Notes: generated from the letters alone by a model not told the origin. 64,000 nt of DNA from Paraburkholderia rhizosphaerae (GCF_004366595.1 NZ_SORE01000012.1:62001-126000); one strand, 5' to 3'. Counted from the first letter of the stretch, positions 10,635-19,085 are shown. A program made the numbers and translations.

Positions 10635-10721
10635 CTAGCGTGAAACTTTATGGAAAAAATAAATCGTACTGCCCGCGAACATTCCGAGCAGAGCCACGCC
10701 CATTGCCATTGCGAGATCCAT
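10635..10721 (-). CDS. 28-residue single-helix membrane peptide
   Basis: A very short reverse-strand gene: ATG at 10721, stop TAG at 10635-10637, with an excellent ribosome site (CAGGAGGCGC) just upstream and a terminator just downstream. The product starts MDLAMAMGVALLGMFAG, is almost wholly hydrophobic and ends in the basic tail FHKVSR, predicting one transmembrane helix. Being flanked by its own expression signals makes it a credible small protein. No function can be assigned. Confidence 0.65.
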   Translation of the reverse strand: MDLAMAMGVALLGMFAGSTIYFFHKVSR

Positions 10722-11003
10722 TGCGCCTCCTGAAACGATGAGCCCGATGTCCGGATGGAAGCGATCGGGCGGTCATACCGATTATCGACGCGCACGACTG
10801 TGCGATGACACTCGCAATTTCCCGACAAAGGGTTTCCCCGTAGCGCAAAGCAGCGCGGGATCGGCCACAAAACCCGGCCGCAAAACTGGCCGTAAAAGTA
10901 GCCTGCGAAAATCGGCGGCGCCACGGGCCGCGCGCGCGACTCGCACATACAGCCGTCCACTGCGCTACGCTTAGCGTCTCTTCCACCCGCTTTGCATCCG
11001 ACC

Positions 11004-11912
11004 ATGCCTCAATTCCAGCAACAGGACATCCTCGAGATCGCACAAGGTTCATCGCTGCTGCGCTTCGCGCCGCAAGCCGGCGGCCGGCTGCTGTCATGGG
11101 ATATCGACGGCAGCCCCGTCATTTTCTGGCCCGAGCACGCCGACTGGACCCGTCCGTCGAAGATCCGCGGCGGCAATCCGTTGCTGTTTCCGTTTCTCGG
11201 CCGCCATTTCGTCGACGGCCGGATCGGCGAGTGGCGCGACCCCCAAGGCACGGTACGGACGCTGCCGATGCATGGCTTCGCGCGCGATCTGCCGTTCGAC
11301 GCGACGCTCGACGAAGCACGCGCCACGGTGCGGATGACGCTCACCGACAGCGAAGCGACACACGAGGGCTACCCGTTCAGCTTCCGCTTCGAAGCGACCT
11401 ACCGGCTGGTCGATACGCATACGCTCGACGTCGAACTGACCACGTCGAACACCGGCCACAACGCACTGCCGTATTACGCCGGCCATCACTTCTACTTCGC
11501 GCTGCCGCACACACAGCGCAACGAGACCGTGCTCGAGCTGCCGTGCACCGAGCGCCGCTATCAGCTGCCGGACGGCACGCTGGCGGCGGCCGAGTCCGGC
11601 GAGCCCAGCTATCGCCTCGACGAGGCGCGCATCCTCGATCGCTTCCACTGCCTGAAAGGCGCGTCCGCGCATCCGGTGCGCCTCGTTCAACTCGGGCTCA
11701 ACCGCAGCATCACGATCGATCTGCAACGGCCGGGCTCGGTACCGTGGTTCGCGGTCACCACATGGACCGAAAAGCCGGAATCCGACTTCTACTGCATTGA
11801 GCCGTGGCTCGGTCTGCCCGACGCGATTCACAACGAAGAAGGTCTGCGCTGGCTCGAACCCGGCGAAGCGCAGACCGCCGCGCTGCGCATCGCAGTCGGC
11901 ACGTTGCCTTGA
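11004..11912 (+). CDS. Aldose 1-epimerase-family protein
   Basis: 302-residue member of the galactose mutarotase/hexose-6-phosphate epimerase fold. The segments PLLFPFLGRHF, LPMHGFARDLPF and LPYYAGHHFYFALP carry the conserved His residues of the family, and FYCIEPWLGLPDAIHNEEGL contains the late catalytic-Glu region (CIEPW). It should interconvert alpha and beta anomers of aldoses or phosphorylated hexoses. ATG 11004 is used; the open frame extends to a TTG at 10992. It stands alone with no sugar-catabolic neighbours. Confidence 0.85.
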   Translation: MPQFQQQDILEIAQGSSLLRFAPQAGGRLLSWDIDGSPVIFWPEHADWTRPSKIRGGNPLLFPFLGRHFVDGRIGEWRDPQGTVRTLPMHGFARDLPFDATLDEARATVRMTLTDSEATHEGYPFSFRFEATYRLVDTHTLDVELTTSNTGHNALPYYAGHHFYFALPHTQRNETVLELPCTERRYQLPDGTLAAAESGEPSYRLDEARILDRFHCLKGASAHPVRLVQLGLNRSITIDLQRPGSVPWFAVTTWTEKPESDFYCIEPWLGLPDAIHNEEGLRWLEPGEAQTAALRIAVGTLP

Positions 11913-12148
11913 AAGCATCTGTCTTCAGCATGCGTTGAACTGCCCGCGCGCGGTGGCACGTCGTTCGCGCGCGGCACCGTTTTTCTGTGTTGCAATGCAA
12001 AACCGTTAGAATCAGGCGTTTTGTTTTCTGCTGCGTGCCTGACCGAAGGAGTCCGCGTCGTGCGGTTGCCCATGCGTTTGACGCATGCGGCGGCGACACA
12101 ACCGGTATTGTCGGCGGGCCAGCGCGGCGGCAGGTTTTGCGAGGTCCA

Positions 12149-12865
12149 ATGTTGACAACAAGAATGAGACGGCTCGCCTGCATTTCGGTGGCCGCGGGGT
12201 TAGTCGGGTTACTGGCCGCGTGCGGGTCCGCGCCGGTCGCGCCGGGGTTCTATCGCGTCGAACGGGGCGACACGCTGACGAAGATCGCGCGCGATAACCG
12301 GCAGCCGGTGCAGAACATCGTGCGCTGGAACAATCTGTCGAATCCGGATTCGATCGAGGTCGGGCAGGTGCTGCGTGTGGTGCCGCCGGGTGGCGCGGCG
12401 ACCACGTCGACCGCCGGCGCCAGTGCGAAAAGCGGCGCCACGGCCGAGCCGCGCAGCGCATCGGCGGATCCGGCGCCAGCGGCTACGGCCAACGCGCCAC
12501 GAATCTCGCTGGTGTGGCCTGCGGCCGGCACGGTAATTCGCCGCTTCGATGGCAAGAACTCGAAGGGCATCGATATCGCGGACAGCGCCGGCACACCGGT
12601 CATCGCGGCCGCGGCAGGCACAGTCGTCTATGCGGGCAACGGTCTGCGCGGCTACGGCAATCTGCTGATCATCAAGCACAACGCCGACTACCTGACCGCG
12701 TATGCGCACAATCGCGCGCTGCTCGTGAAGGAAGGGCAGGCCGTGCAGCAGGGCCAGAAGATCGCTGAAATGGGCGATACCGACAACGATCGCGTCATGC
12801 TGCATTTCGAGCTGCGTTACGACGGCCGTTCGATCGACCCATCCCGCTCGCTGCCACCGCGTTGA
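12149..12865 (+). CDS. NlpD-like lipoprotein: LysM plus degenerate M23 (LytM) domain
   Basis: 238-residue envelope protein. A signal peptide ends in the lipobox LLAACGS (lipidated Cys about residue 29). A LysM domain follows (YRVERGDTLTKIARDNRQ to EVGQVLRVVPP), then an Ala/Thr/Ser-rich linker, then an M23 domain. Metal-binding positions of active LytM peptidases are replaced (SKGIDIA where HxGxD is expected; YAHN for HxH), as in NlpD and EnvC, which activate amidases during septum splitting rather than cutting peptidoglycan. GGYGN-type segment GLRGYGNLLIIKHN and LHFELRYDGRSIDP match NlpD closely. GAGG lies upstream of ATG 12149. It is not next to rpoS, so it is probably a paralog. Confidence 0.85.
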   Translation: MLTTRMRRLACISVAAGLVGLLAACGSAPVAPGFYRVERGDTLTKIARDNRQPVQNIVRWNNLSNPDSIEVGQVLRVVPPGGAATTSTAGASAKSGATAEPRSASADPAPAATANAPRISLVWPAAGTVIRRFDGKNSKGIDIADSAGTPVIAAAAGTVVYAGNGLRGYGNLLIIKHNADYLTAYAHNRALLVKEGQAVQQGQKIAEMGDTDNDRVMLHFELRYDGRSIDPSRSLPPR

Positions 12866-13022
12866 GCGGACATGGGTATCGCGCGGGAAGCCGCGCAAAC
12901 GTTCGCGCATGAGTGCCGCTTCGCACGTGCCGGGAACCCGGCGCGGCGCGGACGGCTCCATTGGAGACCAGGTACACGGCGGCAAGCCGTATCGAACATT
13001 GAATGTCAGTGAGGACTGTGGA

Positions 13023-13346
13023 ATGAAAACCGTATTGGCAGCGGCGCGCGCGATGGCAGCGGGCCTTTCGATCTCCGTCGTGGCGGCGCTTGCCGGCTGC
13101 GCGAGCTCGACAACGATGACTTATCTGCCGAACGGCGACACCGGCTTTGCGATCAACTGCAGCGGCAGCGACGCAAGCTCCAGTTGGGGCGAATGCTATC
13201 AGCGCGCAGGCGAAGTCTGCGGCGCATACGGCTATGAAGTGATCTCGAAGGATGTCGACAACGGCGCAACGTCGGGCGGCTCCCTCGGTGGAATCTTGGG
13301 CGCGAACGTCAAGAATCGTTCGATGGTGATTCGCTGCAAGCAGTGA
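13023..13346 (+). CDS. Small lipoprotein, unknown function
   Basis: 107-residue product. The signal peptide (AAGLSISVVAALAGCASS) has a clear lipobox ALAGC, so membrane-anchored export is expected. The mature part contains four Cys (NCSGS, GECYQ, EVCGAYG, IRCKQ) that may form disulfides, and the start YLPNGDTGFAINCSG resembles short lipoproteins common in beta-proteobacteria. GAGG precedes ATG 13023; the longer open frame from 12909 has no signal peptide. No function known. Confidence 0.75.
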   Translation: MKTVLAAARAMAAGLSISVVAALAGCASSTTMTYLPNGDTGFAINCSGSDASSSWGECYQRAGEVCGAYGYEVISKDVDNGATSGGSLGGILGANVKNRSMVIRCKQ

Positions 13347-13384
13347 CGTGCCGTGCGATTACGTGGCGGACATTGCATCGGTGA

Positions 13385-13465
13385 TTACGTTGCTGTTGCG
13401 TCGGCATTGCGTCGGCCAATTGCGTCGGCGATCACATCGGCCATTACATCGCCGAATGCGGACAT
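13385..13465 (-). CDS. Possible 26-residue peptide
   Basis: Reverse-strand ATG 13465 has CAGGGAGATTT eight bases upstream and encodes MSAFGDVMADVIADAIGRRN plus a short Ala/Thr tail. The 3' part overlaps short imperfect repeats of a TTGCGTCGGC type, which may mean non-coding DNA. It lies just downstream of the candidate small RNA on the same strand. Low confidence. Confidence 0.3.
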   Translation of the reverse strand: MSAFGDVMADVIADAIGRRNADATAT

Positions 13466-13521
13466 CGTGAAATCTCCCTGAAAAAAGCCCGTTTTTTGAA
13501 GATATGCATGCGCGCGCAACC

Positions 13522-13598
13522 AAAAAAGAGCCCGGCACGAGGCCGGGCTAACGGGGGTTCGGCGCATATCGGCAAAGGACCGGTTTACCATGCGCCGA
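13522..13598 (-). ncRNA. Candidate small RNA with promoter and terminator
   Basis: On the reverse strand a promoter-like pair TTGCAC (13627-13632) and TAGATT (13604-13609) with 17-base spacing is followed within about 8 bases by a stem GGCGCAT/ATGCGCC (13590-13596 with 13561-13567) and then a strong terminator: AGCCCGGC/GCCGGGCT (13542-13549 with 13529-13536), 5-base loop, and a T6 run. The resulting transcript would be about 75 nt with two hairpins and no obvious reading frame. It could be a stand-alone small RNA or an attenuated leader for the small frame at 13385-13465. No known RNA family recognised. Confidence 0.45.
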
Positions 13599-13603
13599 AA
13601 CGA

Positions 13604-13627
13604 AATCTAGCAACGCCCCTATATGCG
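13604..13627 (-). promoter_or_regulatory. Sigma-70-like promoter of the candidate small RNA
   Basis: Reverse strand: -35 TTGCAC at 13632-13627, 17 bases, -10 TAGATT at 13609-13604. Match to consensus is moderate; significance comes from its position right before the two-hairpin transcript. Confidence 0.4.
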
Positions 13628-13632
13628 TGCAA

Positions 13633-14098
13633 TCGATTAATTGATCAAATAATGTGAGTCGGCGCACGGATCGAGCGGAAGATCGACCGATTGTCATCAC
13701 CTGGGAAGCCGAATCAACGCGCGTTGCACGCCGGCCGGTTTGTTCGTCGAACTGTCGACGGCCTGAAGACCCGCATGAAATGGGCATCTTCATTTGCGCG
13801 CCTGGCGCACTGGCTGTTTGAAGCGGCAAACGCCGTCATGCCTCGTCCGCCACCGGTGTCACCCGCCGGACATCGTCGCGCTTGGTGCGCAAGCGCACCC
13901 TTTCGTTGCTTTTGATTCCGCAGCCCCTTCGATGCGTATCGAATCACCGTGGGTCGCCGCGGTGAATGGTGCGACTAATGTCGCACCGCGCTTGTCGAAT
14001 TCGGTCTGCCCGCATGGTTTATAGTAACGGCCGCCAGCCCCTGTTCCCACGTCACACGCGCATACAACGCGTGCAAAGCCATTCCTCCACGCAACCTG
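13633..14098. other. Intergenic region before the DUF2288 gene
   Basis: About 460 bases with only short overlapping frames that resemble nothing. No repeat or RNA gene seen apart from the small-RNA promoter at its left edge. Confidence 0.35.
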
Positions 14099-14419
14099 AT
14101 GACTTCCGCCGACACTCCGCAAGGCCCTTCGCAAAGCCCTCTCTATGCCAAGCTGCTCGGCGAAACTGCAAAGATCGGCTGGAAAGAACTCGAACGCTTT
14201 TTCGCGCGCGGCATGCTGTTGCGCGTGGTGCGCGATCTCGATCTCGTGAGCGTCGCCGAAGCGATCGCAAACGACGACACCGAGCAGGTGAGCCAATGGC
14301 TCGCGGCAGGACTCGTCGAACGTGTGCAGGCGGAAACCGCCGCCGATTTCGCCGCGCGGGACCCGGCGCTGTGGGCCGTGGTCGTGTCGCCGTGGGTCTG
14401 CGTGCAGGAACGCGGCTGA
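14099..14419 (+). CDS. DUF2288-family protein
   Basis: 106-residue soluble protein. LYAKLLGETAKIGWKELERF then FARGMLLRVVRDLDLVSVAE and the ending ALWAVVVSPWVCVQERG fit the small DUF2288 family, of unknown function. It ends 13 bases before the proposed start of the MATE exporter gene, so the two may be co-transcribed. Confidence 0.75.
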   Translation: MTSADTPQGPSQSPLYAKLLGETAKIGWKELERFFARGMLLRVVRDLDLVSVAEAIANDDTEQVSQWLAAGLVERVQAETAADFAARDPALWAVVVSPWVCVQERG

Positions 14420-14432
14420 GCGCGGCTTCACG

Positions 14433-15797
14433 GTGCACGCGAATTCACCGGACGCGCCGCCCGCCACGGCGCCCGCGTTGCCCGTGCGCTGGCATCGACG
14501 GGTCCTCGCGCTCGCGTTCCCGATTGTTCTTGCGAATCTGACGCAGCCGATTCTCGGCGCCGTCGACACGGCAGTCGCCGGGCATCTGGAGAACGCGTCG
14601 TATCTCGGCGGCGTCGCGCTGGGTGGCCTCTTCTTCAACTTTGTGTTCTGGGGCTTCGGCTTTCTGCGCATGGGCACGACCGGCCTCGTCGCGCAGGCGT
14701 TCGGCGCGGGTGATCGCGCGGGCGTGCGCAGCAATATCGCGCGCGCACTGCTGCTCGCGTGTGCGATCGGCGCGGTCGTGCTCGCCGTGCAAGCGCCGCT
14801 GATCGAATACGCGATTCGCGCGCTCGGCGGCAGCGCGGCCGTGCAGCAGCACGCACGCGCGTATTGTCATGCGCGCATCTGGGCCGCACCGTTCGCGCTC
14901 GCGAACTACGTGGTGCTCGGCTGGCTGCTCGGCACGCAACGGGTACGTCTCGCGCTCGTCACGCAGGTATGGATCAACGCGGTCAACATCGTGGCCGTGC
15001 TGCTCTATGTGTACCGGTTCGACTGGGGGATTGCCGGCATCGGCGCCGCCACCGCAACGGCCGACGCCGTGGGCTTCGCGTTCGGCGCATTCCTGTTGTG
15101 GCACTTGCGGCCACGCGGCCTACCCGCGCTCGCGCGCAGCGAGCTGTTCGACGCGGCGGCGCTCAAGCGCGTCGTCGCGATCAATCGCGACATCTTCATT
15201 CGTACGCTATGCCTGCTGTCGTCGTTTGCATGGTTCACACATCTGGGTGCGCGCCAAGGCGATGCGACGCTCGCCGCCAATGCGTTGCTGCTCAACTTCC
15301 AGACTTTCATGGCGTATGGACTCGACGGCTTCGCGCATGCGGCCGAAGCGCTGGTCGGTGCGGCACTCGGCGCGCGCGACCGGCATGCGTTCAGCCGCGC
15401 GGTCAAGGTCACGATGCTGTGGTCGGCGCTGGGGGCGCTCGGGTTCTCGATCGTCTACTGGAGCGCGGGCGGTTGGATCATCGCGCAGTTGACCGACCAG
15501 CCCGCGGTGCGCGAGTCCGCGAGAACCTATCTCGGTTGGGCGGCGTTATCGCCGGTAATCTCGGTGTGGGGCTTTCTGCTCGACGGCGTGTTTATCGGCG
15601 CGACGCGTACGCGCGAATTGATGGTGTCGATGGTGATATCGCTTGCGGTGTTCGTCGGCGCGTCGTGGGCGCTGGCCGGATCAGGCGGCAATCACGGGTT
15701 GTGGGTCGCACTGCTGATTTTTATGGGCGCACGGGGTGTGACGCTCGCGCGCTTTGTCCCGCGCATTGCACACGGGATACGATCCGACGCTGCGTGA
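14433..15797 (+). CDS. MATE-family efflux transporter (DinF/NorM type)
   Basis: 454-residue polytopic inner-membrane exporter. The start of the first helix, LALAFPIVLANLTQPILGAV followed by DTAVAGHL, is the hallmark of MATE proteins, as is GFLRMGTTGLVAQAFGAGD. About twelve hydrophobic segments are visible with a duplicated half (LDGFAHAAEALVGAALGARD in the second). These antiporters expel cationic drugs and metabolites using Na+ or H+. The frame is open from 14322, inside DUF2288, but GTG 14433 gives the usual family length. Confidence 0.9.
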   Translation: MHANSPDAPPATAPALPVRWHRRVLALAFPIVLANLTQPILGAVDTAVAGHLENASYLGGVALGGLFFNFVFWGFGFLRMGTTGLVAQAFGAGDRAGVRSNIARALLLACAIGAVVLAVQAPLIEYAIRALGGSAAVQQHARAYCHARIWAAPFALANYVVLGWLLGTQRVRLALVTQVWINAVNIVAVLLYVYRFDWGIAGIGAATATADAVGFAFGAFLLWHLRPRGLPALARSELFDAAALKRVVAINRDIFIRTLCLLSSFAWFTHLGARQGDATLAANALLLNFQTFMAYGLDGFAHAAEALVGAALGARDRHAFSRAVKVTMLWSALGALGFSIVYWSAGGWIIAQLTDQPAVRESARTYLGWAALSPVISVWGFLLDGVFIGATRTRELMVSMVISLAVFVGASWALAGSGGNHGLWVALLIFMGARGVTLARFVPRIAHGIRSDAA

Positions 15798-15888
15798 TTG
15801 ATTCACACGCGGCACGCGTGCTGTACAGGCACGGTGCCGGCGCGGTACGAGCAGCCTGGATCGCTCGCACCGTGCGCGTGGTTCGCGC

Positions 15889-16059
15889 TTATTGGGGCGC
15901 CGAATCCGGCGCGTTGATGATTTGCGGCGGCCGGGTGTCGGTCGGCACGCCGTGATAGTCCGCCGGGTCTTGCGGCGGTCGGTGCGGATGCAAGGTCACG
16001 TCATCGGCGCAGCCGGAGAGAGCCGACAGCGTCAGGGCAAGCAGAAAAGTACGCTTCAT
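15889..16059 (-). CDS. Short lipoprotein, unknown function
   Basis: 56-residue product starting at ATG 16059 (MKRTFLLALTLSALSGCADD): basic start, hydrophobic core and lipobox LSGC, so it should be lipidated. The mature part is short and Pro/His/Asp-rich (LHPHRPPQDPADYHG), probably unstructured. Convergent with the MATE gene. No family recognised. Confidence 0.6.
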   Translation of the reverse strand: MKRTFLLALTLSALSGCADDVTLHPHRPPQDPADYHGVPTDTRPPQIINAPDSAPQ

Positions 16060-16242
16060 GAATAGGCGAAACCCGATTGAAAACATTGGGGGGTTAGAGT
16101 CTACCCGTAAAGTGCCGCGCGCGACGGCTCACTGCCTTGCTCCTGTAGCCGTCGCCGTCTGTCCGATGCCCGGTATGCCGTCGCATCTGCACTACTATGT
16201 ATGAGTAGGGTCAAGTGGCCACATGGGTCCGAGGAGGCTGTC

Positions 16243-16416
16243 ATGGATGCCGAATCAATCGCCGGTCTGGTGGGTCTGGGAGTCGGCTTGCTGGTGCTGG
16301 TCGCGCTGTCGGTTTTCGAATCGAGGTCCTATCGGCGCGAACACAACGGGGAAGGCATGATGCATCACTGGCTGGTCCAGCACCATATGCTCGACTGGGT
16401 GCATCGCAAGCACTGA
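16243..16416 (+). CDS. Small single-pass membrane protein
   Basis: 57-residue product from ATG 16243, preceded by GAGGAGG. One hydrophobic helix (IAGLVGLGVGLLVLVALSVF) is followed by a basic, His-rich cytoplasmic tail (MMHHWLVQHHMLDWVHRKH). A credible small membrane protein; function unknown. Confidence 0.6.
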   Translation: MDAESIAGLVGLGVGLLVLVALSVFESRSYRREHNGEGMMHHWLVQHHMLDWVHRKH

Positions 16417-16901
16417 GCAGTAGCGCCCGCTTCCGCTTCTGACGTTTCCGGTTCGCGTTTCACGCCGCTCTTGCGCGTTTGACGCGTTTGAAGCGTCCGC
16501 GGCGCGTTCGGTCCACCACTGCCGATGCGGCCGAACGCGTGCGAACGCGCGTGCGGGCTCGCATTCCCTTTGGTCTACCGTCAATCGTCGACCGACCAAA
16601 CGCTCGGCGAAACGCATCCCGCGCGTCCCTATGCTGCATGTGCACGTCGCGCTGCCGCTTCTGTGCCGCGCCACCCAGGCGCCGCACGTGCCGCGCTTGC
16701 GCACCGCACTATCCATCTCTCGCCCTGATAGGCACATGCCTTGCTGAAGCTCGTTTATAAGCTGCGCGGCATTTGCCCACCACCGCGCCGTTTGACCGGT
16801 GCACCGACCGCGAAGGCACGGGCGTCGTGCCATTGCCTGTGCGCGCGACGGTTAACGAAGAATTGCGTGGGCCGGCCATTGGCCATCAAGGGAGAGAAAC
16901 C
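16417..16901. other. Intergenic region, no gene recognised
   Basis: About 485 bases. Frames on both strands are Arg-rich and lack start signals; no RNA gene, repeat or clear terminator was seen. The last 30 bases hold the GGGAGAG ribosome site of the DUF3309 gene. Confidence 0.35.
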
Positions 16902-17060
16902 ATGACCCTCGGAACCATCCTGCTGATCGTGCTGATTCTATTGTTGATCGGCGCCTTCCCCAGCTGGCCGTACAGCCGCAGTTGGGGTTATCAGCCGACC
17001 GGCATCATCGGCGTCGTGCTGGTCGTCGTGATCGTGCTGTTGCTGATGGGCACGATATAG
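16902..17060 (+). CDS. DUF3309-family small membrane protein
   Basis: 52-residue product from ATG 16902 with GGGAGAGAAACC before it. Two hydrophobic helices (LGTILLIVLILLLIGAFPSW and IIGVVLVVVIVLLLMGTI) flank a short polar turn PYSRSWGYQPTG, the layout of DUF3309 proteins. Function unknown; common in proteobacteria. Confidence 0.75.
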   Translation: MTLGTILLIVLILLLIGAFPSWPYSRSWGYQPTGIIGVVLVVVIVLLLMGTI

Positions 17061-17111
17061 CGGCGTAGAGAAGCCGCTCCTGCACGTCCGGTCGGCTACT
17101 TTCAGTGAACG

Positions 17112-17141
17112 TTGACGTTCGATGTAAAAGCCAGGTAGAAT
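17112..17141 (+). promoter_or_regulatory. Promoter of tRNA-Pro
   Basis: -35 TTGACG (17112-17117) and -10 TAGAAT (17136-17141) separated by 18 bases, about 11 bases before the tRNA. Confidence 0.7.
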
Positions 17142-17152
17142 GCTCGGCTCGT

Positions 17153-17229
17153 CGGAGCGTAGCGCAGCCTGGTAGCGCATCTGATTTGGGATCAGAGGGT
17201 CGAAGGTTCGAATCCTTTCGCTCCGACCA
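17153..17229 (+). tRNA. tRNA-Pro (anticodon TGG)
   Basis: 77-nt cloverleaf: acceptor CGGAGCG/CGCTCCG-A-CCA, D arm GCGCAGCCTGGTAGCGC, anticodon stem TCTGA/TCAGA with loop TTTGGGA (anticodon TGG), T arm GGTTCGAATCC. Encoded CCA. Confidence 0.95.
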
Positions 17230-17239
17230 AAGGAATCAA

Positions 17240-17275
17240 GGGCTTACGGTGTAACACCGTAAGCCCTTTTCTTTT
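17240..17275 (+). terminator. Terminator of tRNA-Pro
   Basis: Perfect 12-bp stem GGGCTTACGGTG/CACCGTAAGCCC with a 3-base loop, followed by TTTTCTTTTT. Confidence 0.85.
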
Positions 17276-17323
17276 TGTGCCAGGCGTTTTGTCTCTGCAC
17301 CGGGTAACAGCATTTGGCGCGAC

Positions 17324-18262
17324 TTAAAAGTCAGCGTCGTCAGGCAGCGGCGTCCAAAGTGCGGCGCCTAGCGCCCTGGCTTGCTTGAGAATGTCCGCCG
17401 CTTCCATGAAATTCTGCGTCGACGCATGCACGGCGGCGCGGTCCATGATTTCACCCAGCGGCTTGACGGATTCCGGCGTCATGGCGGCAACCTGTTTCAG
17501 GTGATCGAGGTACTTGCGATACCGCGCTTCAGCATATCTTCGCCACAATTCGGGATCTTCCACCCATGGGGCTGGCACCTCCACGAACTTACGATAAAAG
17601 TGGACTTTCGTCCTCAATGTATTCTGTGCTCGAAACACCGCACGTAGTTCGGAAGCCGTGACTGGAACTGAGGCGCCCGAACCCCGGAACGCTCCGTCGC
17701 CACTCTTATATGTGTCTTTGTCGACGATCGCTCGTAGCCTTTCGCCCGTTAAACTATCAAGCACAAAATGAATTTTGGCTGGCGTTCCGAGCGCTTCTGC
17801 CAGATTGAGGACGCCAAATTTGCATGAACGGCGAATAATTCGCAACTGAAACAGGTTCTCGTCAAATCTTTCAGCGTCCTTAGGGTCCTTGATTGGCGAG
17901 CCGGACTCTTTATACGTGAGTGCCTTTCTTTGTTCCTCCGAAAGAGCATCTCGCTGAAACGAATTGGGCTTCTGGAAAAGCGCTGTTGCATAGGCCTGTG
18001 CGCGTCGCCGGGTTAGATCGGCCTTCACCTTCCTGATGGTCTCAAAAATCTGGGCCCGTTGATCATAGGCAAGAAAAGTCTTGTTGTTATATTGATCTAT
18101 CGTGACCCACAGGTCGTCGAAGGTCAGACCCAAAAACTCACTACCAGGAACACCCTTGTCGAACTCCTCGCGAGCCTTGTTCTTATAAGCCGGCCTGTCT
18201 TCCCGATCACCGTAAATCACATCGCCATTTATGAACGAGAAGTTTTGCATGAAAGTGGTCAT
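17324..18262 (-). CDS. Orphan protein of unknown function next to tRNA-Pro
   Basis: 312-residue protein without signal peptide or membrane helix; start ATG 18262 follows GCGGAGAA. It is rich in charged residues with predicted helices at both ends (TFDDLWVTIDQYNNKTFLAY; EDPELWRRYAEARYRKYLDH) and a central beta-like part (KIHFVLDSLTGERLRAIVDK). I recognise no family. Codon use is visibly less GC-biased than neighbours, and it sits just behind a tRNA terminator, so horizontal gain is likely; no repeated tRNA end was found on its far side and no integrase is near. Confidence 0.7.
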   Translation of the reverse strand: MTTFMQNFSFINGDVIYGDREDRPAYKNKAREEFDKGVPGSEFLGLTFDDLWVTIDQYNNKTFLAYDQRAQIFETIRKVKADLTRRRAQAYATALFQKPNSFQRDALSEEQRKALTYKESGSPIKDPKDAERFDENLFQLRIIRRSCKFGVLNLAEALGTPAKIHFVLDSLTGERLRAIVDKDTYKSGDGAFRGSGASVPVTASELRAVFRAQNTLRTKVHFYRKFVEVPAPWVEDPELWRRYAEARYRKYLDHLKQVAAMTPESVKPLGEIMDRAAVHASTQNFMEAADILKQARALGAALWTPLPDDADF

Positions 18263-18626
18263 TTTTTCTCCGCTTGTCGTGCGTCCACACTTTTAGAATT
18301 AAGGGCGACGTGACGATGCAATACCCGCAATGGTGCTTTGGCGATGATGTTAATTCTGGCGCGCATAGCGTTATCCATTCCGCAGACCCAGCATGTCTTT
18401 TACGACGGGGGAAGGAATTCCATCACGGGGTGGAAATGTCGTAAATACCAGGATCCTGGTAGATTCCTGTTTATTGCTACCTGACGTATTACCGTGGCGC
18501 GACTAATCGGAGTGATGCGCCACCTGGCACATCCCGCTGCCTTGCGGTCCGGCATCCCGCATGCGACATTGCCTGTCGACCCCACATAAAGTCCACCCTG
18601 GGACTTTGGACTTGAGGAGACTTGCG
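18263..18626. other. Intergenic region upstream of sixA
   Basis: About 360 bases with comparatively low GC near 18280-18480. No gene, duplicated tRNA end or clear terminator was seen; the GAGGAGA ribosome site of sixA lies at its end. Confidence 0.35.
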
Positions 18627-19085
18627 ATGAACCTGATCCTCTGGCGCCACGCCGAAGCCGAAGACACCGCATCGAGCGATCTCGCCCGCCAGCTCACGTC
18701 GCGCGGGCGCAAGCAGGCGCAAGCCGGCGCCAAATGGCTGCGCGCCCGTCTCGACGACAAAGCGGTGATCCTCGTCAGCCCCGCCACCCGCACCGTACAA
18801 ACCGTTGAAGCGTTGACCGATCAATACCGCGTCGTCCGCGAGATCGCGCCGGACGCAAGCGCATCCGATGTGCTCGCCGCAGCCGGCTGGCCGGACGGCA
18901 TCGCGCAGATGGTCGTGGTCGTCGGCCATCAGCCGACCCTCGGGCACACGGCGGCGCGCCTGATCGGCAAAAGCGGCGACAGCTGGTCAATCAAAAAGGG
19001 CGGCATCTGGTGGATCGAGAGCCGCACGCGCAACACCGGCGTGGAAGCCGTGCTGCTAGCCGCCATCAGCCCCGATTTAATCTGA
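18627..19085 (+). CDS. sixA: SixA-like phosphohistidine phosphatase
   Basis: 152-residue histidine-phosphatase (phosphoglycerate-mutase-like) protein. The RHxE catalytic start is at residues 7-10 (LILWRHAEAED) and the second His is in VVVVGHQPTLGHTAARL. SixA removes phosphate from histidines of phosphotransfer proteins. GAGGAGA precedes ATG 18627; the upstream Met at 18561 is not supported. It stands before olsB on the same strand with 139 bases between. Confidence 0.85.
   Translation: MNLILWRHAEAEDTASSDLARQLTSRGRKQAQAGAKWLRARLDDKAVILVSPATRTVQTVEALTDQYRVVREIAPDASASDVLAAAGWPDGIAQMVVVVGHQPTLGHTAARLIGKSGDSWSIKKGGIWWIESRTRNTGVEAVLLAAISPDLI

Noticed and set aside
11945..11976. Possible terminator after galM (GGTG/CACC near T5)
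   Set aside because: The stem is short with a bulge and competing CGCGCG pairing; not convincing enough to list.
17153..18600. Small genomic island between tRNA-Pro and sixA with duplicated tRNA end
   Set aside because: The 3' end of tRNA-Pro was looked for up to 18600 and not found, and there is no integrase; only the orphan gene remains as a possible acquisition.
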